NCBI GenBank assembly: GCA_022457155.1
Contig: JAJGOT010000123.1
Coordinates: 630,001-694,000, forward strand
DNA: 64,000 nt
Origin: Cladopsammia gracilis
Lineage: Eukaryota > Cnidaria > Anthozoa > Scleractinia > Dendrophylliidae
Direction of reading: 5' to 3'
Part shown: piece after piece, positions 1 through 10,503 of the stretch
Layout: each line of letters opens with the position of its first letter
Position numbering within the stretch: the stretch's first letter is position 1
Notes under the pieces: model-generated
Databases searched by the model: none
What the model saw: only the letters and a program-made list of their open reading frames with translations
Told to the model about the DNA's origin: nothing
Program-made: the position numbers and the translations under genes

Positions 1-915
1 CTGCGAGGCTAGACGTGCAAAACGTTTTGTTTTAGTGCAAGATAAGGGTCTTTGAGTCAGTCCGCCACGCGAGAGCCCGCGGTATTACAGTATGATCATA
101 TCCGTGGACGTCAAACTTATTAACCTACTTTGTGAGACATATAAATTCGCTGTTTATTTATTTATTTATTTATTTTTGGTATTGTATTGTTATTTTTGGT
201 AATTTGTTGCTACCCACGACTTTTACCTGCATCCGCGACTACGACATTAAGCGCTTCTCGTCCAAAACATGAAGGACGAGAACGAGGTCTGGAAAGGGTT
301 CTGCGTGATTTAGCCGAAATAGAGTACGTGATTCGGGAATACAAAATAAATCCAGCCGTGATTCGGGAATACTATATCGACGCGGGATTTGCTTTATCTG
401 TGGCCGTGATTCGTGATTTCCATCTACAAAATTCCGTGAAAATGAAATATTTTATTCTGTATCAATTCACGCTCACATTTTTGTCGTGTTTTATAGGTCT
501 CACTGGTTGGGAAAAACGACGGATAGACCGAATTCTGGTTTGACTTTTATAGCGGTAATAAAATATAAACCGTGAATGTCTATGCGAATGTCCTGAGTTT
601 GTTTACTTGAAAAGCTTTCAATTCTGTGGTATTTCTATAATTTCCTGACTACAATAGTTAACCATTAACACTTTAAACACTTTCCCAGAGTACGTGATTC
701 GGAAAATGACAAAAACAAGCTACGTGATTCGGAAATTTACGAAAAAATAGTTGGGATTTAAGATCCAGTTCTCCCTCCTCCCCCCCCCCCCCCCCCCCCC
801 CTCCTCCTCCAGACCCTGCGAGAAAGGTATATTCTCCCATCTTGATTTTAGTTGGCTGAACAAGATCAGAAAGGCGGTGCTCCGCCGTCACCCACGATAT
901 CTTCAAGTTGAGAAG
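1..915. other. Unassigned repeat-rich flank
   Basis: No gene recognised. It holds a (TTTA)n microsatellite near 149-177, a poly-C tract at about 779-801, and four scattered copies of the motif GTGATTCGG (near 329, 358, 684 and 721), which suggests a decayed short-period repeat. The open frame at 187-543 has no recognisable domain, and the minus-strand frame over the poly-C tract is low-complexity. Confidence 0.4.
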
Positions 916-924
916 ATGCTGTCC

Positions 925-1092
925 TAGACTGCGAGCAGTCTCTTTTTCCGCGAAAGTCAGTAGGGACGAACGCGAAAAGCGAATTAGCGCGATGTGCGAG
1001 CTGCGAGCTGCGAGCGGCGAAACCGCGAGCCGTGAGTAGCGCGGACTGGCGCTACTGACTTTAGCGGAAAATGAGAGACCGCTCGCAGTCTA
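925..1092. mobile_element. 168-bp foldback MITE
   Basis: The two ends are inverted copies of each other, starting TAGACTGCGAGCAGTCTCT on the left and TAGACTGCGAGCGGTCTCT when the right end is read in reverse. The middle is rich in CG and GCGAGC. Flanks ATGCTGTCC (916-924) and AAGCCGTCC (1093-1101) match at 7 of 9 bases, which fits a decayed 9-bp target duplication. It is non-coding. A similar core occurs in the micro-hairpin at 18676-18722. Confidence 0.75.
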
Positions 1093-1241
1093 AAGCCGTC
1101 CCTGTTTAACCACTGTCTCCATGTTGAACTTGGCTATAAAGCCCGGCATGTCCAATAAATGAATATCGATCATTTGAACAGCAACTGATATATTAATCAA
1201 ATCACGGGAGACTTACTGGCGATAAAAAGGAAACTAGACCC

Positions 1242-1527
1242 TATTTTAGAGATTCCCCATTTTAGAGATTCCCCATTTTAGAGATTCCCTATTTTAGAGA
1301 TTCCCCATTTTTCGAGATTCCCTATTTTAGAGATTCCCCATTTTAGAGATTCCCTATTTTAGAGATTCCCTATTTTAGAGATTCCCCATTTTAGAGATTC
1401 CCTATTTTAGAGATTCCCTATTTTAGAGATTCCCCATTTTAGAGATTCCCTATTTTAGAGATTCCCCATTTTAGAGATTCCCCGTTCCCCGTTCCCCGTT
1501 CCCCGATTCCCCGTTCCCTATTTTAGA
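1242..1527. repeat. 16-bp tandem repeat
   Basis: About 15 units of TTTTAGAGATTCCCCA or its T variant, head to tail, decaying into short GTTCCCC units at the right end. There are no spacers of unique sequence, so it is a minisatellite and not a CRISPR array. Confidence 0.9.
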
Positions 1528-1554
1528 ACTAGCCGTTTTTTGAACAGGCGTTTT

Positions 1555-1835
1555 TTACTGCGCCTTTCAATAACATGCGGAATTTGAAATTCAAATCTCC
1601 ACCAACGGTTGCGTTATTCCCTGCCGTCGATCATAATTAATACGAAAGCCAACGGACCATGTAAAAAAGAAACAAACAAAATGGATCGAAATCTACCAAT
1701 CATAATGCACGGACGTGACCTTAATAAAGATCTGTTTCCTGAGAGGTAAGCTAAGATGATTGACGGCAGTGTAAAACGCAACCGTTGGTGGAAATTTGAA
1801 TCTCAAATTCCGCATGTTATTGAAAGGCGCAGTAA
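1555..1835. mobile_element. 281-bp foldback element
   Basis: Arms of about 60 bp at 1555-1616 and about 1774-1835 are near-perfect inverted copies (outer end TTACTGCGCCTTTCAATAAC). The centre is non-coding. No clear target duplication was seen at the flanks. Confidence 0.75.
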
Positions 1836-2981
1836 CGCACCATAAGAATTAACGTTTTCTCGAAAACATGTTGAATTCCATCACGTACCAGTTTCTATAA
1901 GGACAAAGTTCAACATTTGCACGTGCACACAACGTGACTGCTCATACAAAATACAGTCGCTACTCGCTTGTAGTAATCGCTTGGGGCATACAATTAATAA
2001 CCTACACATCTGCTCACATTAGTTCACAGAAAGATAAACGTTTTAAATACTGTAAATTGTATATTAATTGCATTAAGTTTTCTCTGTTGAACTCCATGCA
2101 TCCCGGACAAGTTTCTATAAGGACAAAGTTCAACATTTTCACGGGCAGACAACGTGACTGACAAAAAAGATACCATTTCAAATAGTAATCGCTTGAAACC
2201 CAGGTTTGAAACATCCAATTCATGTTCCGCATCACATTATAACAAGCTCACCTATAAACGTAACCGCAGTCCACATATTTTGGACGTCTCATCCCTCGCA
2301 GACCATTAATTGTACAATTCATGCATAGAGCACATTTTAGGCAGTATTTCCGAATAAATGCCCTTGCCTATTGCCATGTTAGCAAGCCAGTCGGGATTAC
2401 TGCACAATTCCCAACCAACAAATCTTCAAAACTTTACACTTTTAGTGTTTGAGGCAACAATCGCGAACATCCAAGATGGCTGATTTTCAATTCATGCCAA
2501 GTGCCCTTCTCTGACCTTCAGTAATGCCATTTTAGAAGCGAGAATTTGATTGGCTGACATAGTACACGGTGTACATACTAGAGACAATCTGATTGGTGTG
2601 ACATAACCCAAGACATACATACATACATACACACATACATACATACATACATACATACATACTAACAAACAAACATCACAAACCAACCTTTGCGCCTGCT
2701 AATGAGCAAAATAGCTCAAAAAATCGTTCTGTAATTTAATAGCAAAATTCAAGGAATGTGGTAGAAGTTTGACAGACAAGCTAACGAAGTGTATTTTGGT
2801 CTGTAGATCTGCGGCTCATCTCCATTGTATCTTCAAAGCAAAGACCTTGAACTCTATAATAAAACTCGTCTTGTTGTTGTTGTTTTGGTGGGTTTTGTAG
2901 TAGATGGTCATGAAGAGAGCTTGATTTTAAATAGAAATATTAAAAAGATCAGACAAGGAAAAGGTTTACAATTTATACTAT
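1836..2981. other. Gene-free stretch with short repeats
   Basis: Holds a 51-bp direct repeat (1890-1940 and 2110-2160, containing GTTTCTATAAGGACAAAG) offset by 220 bp, and an (ACAT)n microsatellite at about 2611-2661. Nothing else is recognised. Confidence 0.6.
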
Positions 2982-3789
2982 AAAAGCAAGGACCGATACA
3001 ACGTAGATACAAATTTAAAAGGTGTACTATATTTCTGCTGGCCAAACCAGCCTGAGGTAAAATTTACATTGGCTTTTTATTAGCCTGTTCCAGGCTCCGA
3101 GATAGTGGGGAACGCGCGAAGTAAAAAAAGGAGGGAAAAATCGCGGGAGAACTGGGAGAGGGAGGTCGGCGGAGCCTGTAAATATTTCTTTACCGACGCT
3201 CTTCCGCCCTCTTTTGGCAAGTTTTGCGATAATCCAATTTTCTGTCGTCAAAATGTCAAAATGTCAATTAACAGAAATAGTTCTCGGATTTCTCGCGCGA
3301 GTATTTCGCGCAAAAGCACGTACAAGAACGCGAGGAAATCCGCATGTATTGCTAGACGCGTACACCGACGAAAATACTGTCCTCGAATCTCGAAGTCCAC
3401 CATTCAAAGTGCTGCAGATTTTGTAGGAGAAACGTAGCATGTAGAGAAACCAAGGTGCCAAGAGTTTCTTCAGTGTAGCGAGAAATAAAGAATTGCTGGC
3501 GTATTCTGGAACCGAGATGCTGGAGATTCAAATATTTCAAACCGGATGGCAATGACGCCATACGTCTGACAATGGAGGTACTGCCTAGCTCCGAGAAACA
3601 CGTCAACTTAAGCGCAGAATAAACTCTGAGGAACTAAAAACAATTGCAAGATACCACTTTTCCAATATAGACCGTGACTATCGCATAAGACTTGAAGCTT
3701 AGACTCTTTTAGTCGTGATAAAGAAACACTATCTCGCAAGTTATGCTAACTGCAGACTTGCGCTCACTCACATTAAATCACGGACTAAG

Positions 3790-4259
3790 TCTTTCAACTT
3801 TATTGGTCTCATAAATTAAAAATTTAATATATAATTATATAAAAAATTAAAACGGAGATAAATGAGAGGACCAAATAGGATTGCGCGAACGGGAAATAGA
3901 AAAATCCCATGCGAGGCGCAACCCAAAATCTAAAATGAAGATAAAAATGAAGAACGGTGGCAAGGGCAGTTACGGGAGAGGAACCAGGTGCAGGGCATGT
4001 CAATATTATAAGTAGTGACCAGTAAAGTAAAATAAGTGGCGCGCAGAAAATTTTTAAAAATACTTGGACTCGAAAAATTGTCATGAGAGGCGAGATTACA
4101 GATAGTGTTCCAGGGTTTAACAATTCTATTAAGAAATGAGGCCTGAAAAGTTGCAGTTTTACAGTAAGCAGGTTTTAATACAAGGGTAGGGTTCTTAGAG
4201 CGAGATCAGCCATGTGTGACAAAAGTAACATACCGATCAATATTTAAGTCGGTATATCT
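3790..4259 (-). mobile_element. 5'-truncated CR1-like LINE 3' end
   Basis: Flanked by an 8-bp duplication GGACTAAG (3782-3789 and 4260-4267). The empty site is preserved at about 19851-19858 in a related sequence (GGACTGAG). One minus-strand frame encodes the last part of a non-LTR reverse transcriptase: NRIVKPWNTI, then SIFKNFLRATYF, then DMPCTWFLSRNCPCHR. This tail is common in invertebrate CR1/jockey-type LINEs. The element ends in an AT-rich tail with AATAAA. It is inactive and lacks the catalytic part. Confidence 0.75.
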
Positions 4260-4403
4260 GGACTAAGAAATGAACTGATCCTATAAAGCATATCTTTATT
4301 TTCATCGAAAAGGAAAAATATCTCAGGCACGTACTTGGGATAGAGTTATTCTAAAGCTGGGCTAAAATGCTTTTAGCGACGAGCAGGATTTGTGTTAGGC
4401 CTG

Positions 4404-4655
4404 TCACCTTTTATAAAAACCGAGCTTTTTCAGTTGTTCAACTTGATCTCGCATCACTGAAACCAATGGAGAAACGACTATTGTCGTCGATTTCTCTGCC
4501 AAAGCTGCATTCGCCAGGCGTAGAAAGAGCAGAAATATCAAGCTTTTCCCGAAACCGGTCGGCAGAATCGTGAAGACATCTTTACCACGCGCCAATACAA
4601 GGCATTCTTGTTGCCCTTTCCTGAGCGCTTCTATATCCTATATTAGGAAAATCGC
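4404..4655 (-). pseudogene. RecQ-like helicase N-terminal fragment
   Basis: Reading leftward from about 4655, the frame gives a RecQ-type motif 0 region (RKGQQECLV), then GKDVFTILPTGFGKS, which is the Walker A motif of superfamily 2 RecQ helicases, then VVSPLVSVMRDQVEQL, matching motif Ia, and a stop at 4404. Upstream sequence (to about 4765) could supply the first residues from an ATG near 4722, but a one-base shift near 4635 breaks the frame. DEAH/DExH and the later helicase motifs are absent, so this cannot be a working helicase. It lies inside the TIR element 3081-4944 and reads inward from the right terminus. A comparable fragment sits in the element at 50039-52992. Confidence 0.7.
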
Positions 4656-5155
4656 GCAGGCATTCGTCCAAAATATTAGATGACTTTGATTCCTTTTTAT
4701 CACGCGCGAGGATCACGTACGCCATCGTTACGATTGACAAGAATAATGTGCATAGCGAGGTGTTGACATTACCTGTCAAAACGGACCAATCAGAGGGTAT
4801 ACCAGGAGCTGGTATACCGGAAAGAGCTTTTTAAAGAAATGTTTAAAGGCTCCGCCGACCTCCCTCGCCCCAGTTCCCCCGCGATTTTTTTCTTTTTTTT
4901 TCACTTCGCGCGTTCCCCACTATCTCGGAGCCTGGAATAGGCTAGCTTTTTATACATTTGAATATATTTGCCCGATATTTCGGTTTGCAAAACAAACCTT
5001 CTACGGTATGGCGCGTTATTAGGGTCAAAATTATATGTACAAACGTTTTTCAGTTTTAATTTCGAAACGAGTCTTTTTGTTTATAATTACTTTCTAATTG
5101 CAGCTCTTGCTGCATGCTTAATTGCGAAATAAAGTTTATCTTGACATTACTTTCA

Positions 5156-7930
5156 AAAATTTACATCTTTTTGCGTGTTTGTTGAGGTGAATAAAGTATT
5201 ACTACATTAAAAATTAATTGTAAAATGTTTGTTTGTCCTATTTGCGAACCACCTCACGATAGTCGCTTTGCACGCAAATGTTTGTTGTAAATATCTAAAC
5301 CCTAAACTTAAAAATAAACCTCGGATCAGTTTGGTATAGCTTGTTATATCTTTCATTTCCGTTATTTATTGCTAAAAAGGGAAATTAGTTTTGAGGTCGC
5401 TACTTTCGTAGGGTCGTTATTTTCGGGGGGTCGCTACAGTTCGGGATTTGCTAACACCTGTGAAATTTTATTGCTACTTTTGGAGGGTCGCTACTTTCAA
5501 GGGGTCGTTATTTTCGGAACTTTACGGTATGTTCTCTTCGTTTTTGTTTTGATTTCGTTAGTAAGCTTAACTTTTCCGAGATTATGGATCCAAATGTGTT
5601 GTGCGAGTGCGCTCAACGTCTGGTGGAAACGGCGGAGTTTATCAGAAACGTGGGAAATCGCACAGCAACAACGACTGCAACGTCAACGACCATGGCATCC
5701 AACCTCGTTCCCAGGGTCTCTCATCTTCCCGCCCCCCTGGAGCGAGAGAAAAGAGACCCTGGTCAACTCTGGTCACGTGCGTCCCAAAATCTGGAATGTA
5801 ATAAATAAAAGATTTGAGGGAGGGGCGGCAGAGTGTGGAATTTGTTCGCTCAAGCAGAGCATTGCAAATCAAAACAAATCCAATCAAAGTGCCCTATGGG
5901 CTATCTCCTGTAAGTTCTTCCCATCATGCATTGCTGTCATATTATGTCTGAATATTGTTTTGGATGTTACAATTAGGTATTTAGGTAAGGGTACGCGGTT
6001 TCTTGAGTTTAAATCCTCATTTGTTGTTACTGTTAGTGACGAAGAGTGTCCAGGAATTATTTCGAGTGATCACGAGGGACGATGTCATTGTTAAGCCGTT
6101 ATCACGTCATTTTCAATCGAAATGCATGGGGTAAACCGTACATGATGAACGCTTTGGACCGTTTGGCGAGAATACCGTAAATGTCTTGAATTTCCGAATA
6201 GTGAGAATGATGCAAGAAAGCGTGAGAAAATTATGTTGTCAGACGTGGTTGCTTTGTATGAAAAGTGAATAATTGGCAAAGGACCGCACACGAAATGCTG
6301 TTGGTGTACGTAGGATCTAGAGAAGATCTAATTTGCCAAAAATGTGAACACAAATAGAGTAAGCAAGGCTGCTACTACATCGACTTTCAGTTTGGGCTCC
6401 GTATCATCTGGTATCATGTCGTTGCCGCGTGAAGTGTTCTACGCAATATCAGCCTTGCTTACTTTATTTGCTTTGTATGGATATCTTGGGCGCAATCCAT
6501 TTAGCCAAGAAGGCGGAAATTTCCGTTGAAAGTCGAATGGAGCAGATAATTTCCGGAAAATCTGTTCGGAAATTGTGGACTACCTCCACTATTTTTTCCG
6601 TTTCGTTATCCGTACCATTTGAACGATACTTGCGTTTCCAGGCTCCCTTGAAGGACCTTCGCGCGGTTTTAGTTGTCTTTTCAATATGGCGTCTCATCAA
6701 CAATGTGCTTCTTGCTTGTTCATCTCCGACACTATGGACCACAGAAACGCCATCCCCAGCACTTGTTTTACCGGAGGAATAGGCTGCCTACCTCTCGTAT
6801 TCCCGGTTGAAATCCTTCCAGCGTTAATTATTTCTCTGCACAAGATCTCACATGTGCCTCTTGTCATTCGAAGATGACTCCGACACTCGGTGCGTAGGTG
6901 GGAATAGGTACCTCAAAAATAACCAAGTTTTGTTTAAATCTCGTCTCATAAAGCAGCGGACGGCAGAAAACAGCACGAGATCTTCTTCTTCGTCAAAAAA
7001 TTCACTGATTTTCCACCTCAAAATCTTCAGTTAGTTCGATGACTCTGCGAGAAAGCTTGCGTCCGCCATATATTGACTGGAAAGCAGAAATCAGTGGAAT
7101 TTCGTGCTATAAATTGAGTGAACGGCCTGGGTATCAGGATAATCTCATCGGTTGGTCGGTATATTTGGAAAATCAATTACCATTATGTAACGGTCACCCT
7201 AACCGGTTTTTTTCCTACAAATGATAAGCACCCCTTATAACTGAAGGGCTATTTTTACAGGTTTACATGCCGGATCTAGTACACAACTTCTTTCAAGACA
7301 TTTCTTACTTCTGCTTTAGACATATAATATAGATGAATATTCTGACGGGTCATGTGGCTTGTGAAGCAGGTAAAATAAATTATTGAGACAAAGTTTAGCC
7401 TGCCAAAAATATGTTTTTTATTTCAGGCTTAAAGCCACAAAATAAAGGGGGAAGTTGTCATTGAACATGTGTATGGCTAGCTTTTCTTCAAAGGAAGGGC
7501 GGCTGTACGCTATACTGTCATTGAGTTAACAGACATATTCACAGACACCTCAATAAAACAGAAACAGTTCATTGAAATACACACAACAGTTCATACAATG
7601 ATAAAGATATGGACACTCTGTTCTGTCCCTTTTGTGCCCTAATAAAGAGTTTGATTGTACTTGTGGTCTGGTTGAGATGTCTGGGCCCGCCAGTTCCAGT
7701 CGTTTGAATGTCTATTCTCATTCGCGTAAAAGCCGCCGCATGTCGTTTGAATGATCGGATAACAACGTGCTCCCGTGGCAGGTATTCTATTGGCCAGGAA
7801 AGCCCCTAGGGAGATTTTCAAGACCTTTTATACGCCCTTGCATGCAAAATCTCTCTCTTCTCGCAAGTCTACTCGACTAGATCGTTCCACAAGTTTCCTT
7901 TTTCCACATTCCACCAGCGCCGCTGAAGCT
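5156..7930. other. Unresolved repetitive stretch
   Basis: No gene could be supported. At 5584 an ATG opens a short frame (MDPNVLCECAQRLVE) that runs directly into a foldback MITE fragment at 5698. At 6344 a second short frame opens. Neither continues into a recognisable domain. Sequence at 5390-5530 contains repeats of GGTCGCTACTTTC and GGTCGTTATTTTC, and the rest is AT-rich with no coding signal. Confidence 0.4.
5698..5766. mobile_element. Partial CTCGTTCCCAGG foldback MITE
   Basis: The left end CAACCTCGTTCCCAGGGTC matches the complete 79-bp element at 58554-58632. The right half returns as GAGACCCTGG but lacks the outer GAACGAGGTTG, so the right terminus is lost or diverged. No target duplication can be read. 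Confidence 0.6.
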
Positions 7931-7933
7931 CTT

Positions 7934-8026
7934 ATGGCTCACGTCCCAGTTGAACCAGAACCGGTAGCCGTGGCCGCTCTCGCCCCTGTTGAAGCAGCTC
8001 CAGCTCCAGCTCCACCTGTTGAGGTA
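7934..8026 (+). pseudogene. Putative first gag exon of DIRS-type element
   Basis: ATG at 7934 opens MAHVPVEPEPVAVAAL followed by a Pro/Ala-rich tail. The frame meets GAG|GTATCG at 8026, a usable splice donor. A matching acceptor CTTCCCAG ends at 9618, after which coding for the gag body resumes. If this is real, the element has a 1.6-kb intron holding the 8135-8630 minisatellite. DIRS-like elements are known to carry introns; here the join is inference. It could instead be a short leader peptide. Confidence 0.4.
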
Positions 8027-8134
8027 TCGTTTTTAACCTTTCTTACATTTTCCCATCCCCTTATTTTACACATTTTTCTAGTACGTGGTTCAAGTTTTAC
8101 ATTCCCTTCGTACCGCACTCTTGTACTGGGTTTT

Positions 8135-8630
8135 AACTTTGGCGCTTTGCGTCTGTGCAACGTAAACGCGCAAAGTTTAGTCCTTTTGTTGCGGCATTTT
8201 TTCGTGTCCGTGTAACGTAGTACGGAACAAAATATTTGACCGCCCATGGCGTGTTGGCGTTGAAGGTGTTAATCGCTTTGGCGCTCTGCGTCCGTGTAAC
8301 GTACCAGATAATGATTTTACGTTGGTGCTTTATAGCGCCTGTGTAACGTATCAGAGGAGGATTTTTTTACGTTGGCGCTCTATGGCGTCTGTGTAACGTA
8401 CCAGAAAAAGATATTACGTTGGCGCTTTACAGCGTCTGTGCAACGTACCAGAAAAGATTTTACGTTGACGCTTTACGGCGTCTGTGCAACGTACCAAAAA
8501 AGATTTTACGTTGGCGCTTTATAGCGTCGGTGTAACGTACCGGAGAAAGGATATTACGTTGACTTTTAATGGCGTCTGTGAAACGTACCAGAGAAGTATT
8601 TTACATTGGCGCTTTTTAGCGCCGGTCTAT
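8135..8630. repeat. About 50-bp tandem repeat inside DIRS-type element
   Basis: Eight or more imperfect units built on TTACGTTGGCGCTTTATAGC followed by GTCTGTGTAACGTACC. It lies between the gag start and the gag body. It is too diverged for an exact copy count by eye. Confidence 0.75.
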
Positions 8631-9618
8631 GCAATGTTTATCCTGTTTTGCCCTTGTTTGCTTTCGAACTGTCTTCACGTGTTCTCTTTACTACCATATT
8701 TTCTATCCCCCTGCTTATTATCCCTTGCACGCTTTGTCATATGCTTTTTGTCCTCTTTTCCCTTCGTTGTCGAACTGGTTCAGTTATCTGTTCTATTTTT
8801 CCCCGTGGGTTTATATATTTTTTATAGTTCTCCCGCGCGTATTTGTATGTGCGTCGAACAGTCTCAAACCCTTTCATTTTGTCTTTTCTGATGCTGAAAA
8901 AATAATATGCGGATAATCGTGTGATTTTGAGAAACGAAAGCTGACCACAATAGCGAGTGTCGTTCATTGTTTGCTTTGCCCGCCCACCTCATGTTAAACT
9001 GTATTGCGGTGCGTGCCCGGCAACCAATCATTTAAGCCGCTTTTTGAGCGTCTACAAATAATAACGAGCAATATGTCAGATCTAGAAATTTTCTGCGCTG
9101 CAAGTAAATGTCCCGAGAACAATAGGCATTCTGCGCGATGTTTTCCTTCAAACGTTTGTTGAATCCGTGACACGTGGACAAGCGAAGTTTTATATCCCTT
9201 TGTCCTGTTTTGCCCCTGTTGTTTAATTTGTTTTACGTTGAGGTTTTTCGGCTTAAACTGTCCCGCATCCCACGTGGTTTTCTTCTCACCATTTTAATTA
9301 TTAATACTCCCTTGCGTTTTTATTATCATTTTCACGCTTTGTACATCTAAAGATGCGCTATGCTAAGTCGATGTGTTTGCCCCGTTTTGTTTTCATTCCC
9401 CTAATGTCTTTTGTTATTTGTCTTATCGTCATTTATTCCCCTGGCATGTTGCTTTTTGCATTATTTACTGCAGTATTTTTTTTTGTGAGTATTTTCTCGC
9501 CCCTAGATTCACATTGCTAATTTGTTCTAAGGGAAAACGGCGCAGTTTATATTTTCCCCTACAACGTTTTTAAAACACTTTTCTCTAATTATTATCTTCC
9601 CTTTCCTACACTTCCCAG

Positions 9619-10169
9619 GCAGCCTCGAACGCTGTAGACGAGGTTAAAAGAGAGATAGAAGAGGTTAAATCTAAAATATCCCAAAACTCCGTCATCCAGT
9701 CTCTTCGTTTCCTTCGACAACTTCTGTCCCGCCCCCTGGTGTGTTTGAGGCCCATGCGGCGATGGCCGCCCTTGAGCACTTGTCCGATATCGCTCGGGAG
9801 AATGGTGACGAACTTGCTCCAAGATATAACGCTATTCTTAAACAGACCAGAGGCCTATCCAGTAACCCAGCGATCCAACGGATCCTCCTCAAGCTACTTG
9901 GAACCAAAGAGGAGATCGCAATAGCTAAAGAGATCGAGAAAGCTACCAAGAACAGCTCGGCTAGTCCCATGCCCTTGAGTGGTCAGGTCCCCAGCGCCCA
10001 ACGTCCTCCTGCTCGAAACCAACCTTATCCCATCACCTGCTTTGCTTGTGACCTTAGAAGCCACATAGCTCGCAACTGCAGAGCCATAAGGGGCGTCGCT
10101 TCTCGAGAATTTAGACATCATAATTCGCTTATAGTGTTTTCTTTGCCTGTACTCTTTTGTATGGAATGA
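9619..10169 (+). pseudogene. gag-like ORF with CCHC zinc knuckle
   Basis: Begins after a strong acceptor-like pyrimidine tract and CCCAG. The first part (NAVDEVKREIEEVKSKI) is a short predicted coiled coil; a frameshift near 9700 moves the reading frame to FEAHAAMAALEHLSD and onwards. Near the C-terminus CFACDLRSHIARNC has the C-x2-C-x4-H-x4-C spacing of a retroviral-type zinc knuckle, as expected for nucleic-acid binding by Gag. The last 25 residues, after the knuckle, look like read-through into non-coding sequence. A poly-G tract at about 10254-10270 separates it from the polymerase frame. Confidence 0.65.
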
Positions 10170-10503
10170 TCAATAAACACATGGTGCATGCTCAAGTTGT
10201 TTTCCCTTTTGTCTTCCTTCCCTTCTTTCCTCTCCACACTCGAGTCCTGTCCAAGGGGGGGGGGGGGGGGTTCCTAAACACACCCCTTTTCCAGTCTTTG
10301 GACGGATTCCTGGCTCGACTCGGCTGTGGGGTTCCCTCCCGACCTTCCCTCTCATACAGAATCATTCTTTTCCTATAGATCTTCTCTCGGTTGGATTTTT
10401 CAAACCGGATCAGAGACGCTGCAAATCATTCTTCTACTTTGGCTTGGTGTAACTGGGAGGGAAAGCCCACAGCTGGGTCGGGCCACTCCCCCCTATCGAG
10501 TCC

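Larger units (their letters stand above)
3081..4944. mobile_element. 1,864-bp TIR element carrying a RecQ fragment
   Basis: The ends are inverted repeats of about 90 bp, starting TAGCCTGTTCCAGGCTCCGA on the left and with one early difference on the right. It is flanked by a perfect 9-bp duplication GCTTTTTAT (3072-3080 and 4945-4953). The related Penelope terminus at 18250-18265 shows the uninterrupted target. Inside are a RecQ-like helicase N-terminal fragment on the minus strand, a nested LINE 3' end (3790-4259), and a module at 3515-3789 that recurs inside the 18628-20159 element. The module has a minus-strand frame starting near 3606; both copies share SELGSTS and RMASL. The autonomous family is unknown; a 9-bp duplication is in the Mutator-like range. 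Confidence 0.8.
2982..5155 (-). mobile_element. Penelope-like element terminal relic
   Basis: Bases 2982-3080 are the reverse complement of 18246-18368, and 4945-5155 are the reverse complement of the pseudo-LTR at 16600-16740 joined to 17925-17960. Together they form one minus-strand Penelope-like terminus split by the TIR element 3081-4944. The hammerhead motif that is intact in the 18.3-kb copy has lost its CTGAAGA core here, leaving the stem and GAAATATAGTAC. The relic also lacks about 290 bp found in the plus-strand copy (17960-18250). No coding part of the element remains. Confidence 0.7.

Noticed and set aside
673..906. Gly-rich minus-strand ORF
   Set aside because: It is the translation of a poly-C tract and flanks.
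1242..1527. CRISPR-like regular repeat
   Set aside because: There is no unique spacer between units, and the sequence is animal nuclear DNA.
5369..6094. 241-codon plus-strand ORF
   Set aside because: The frame crosses a foldback MITE and repeats and shows no domain.
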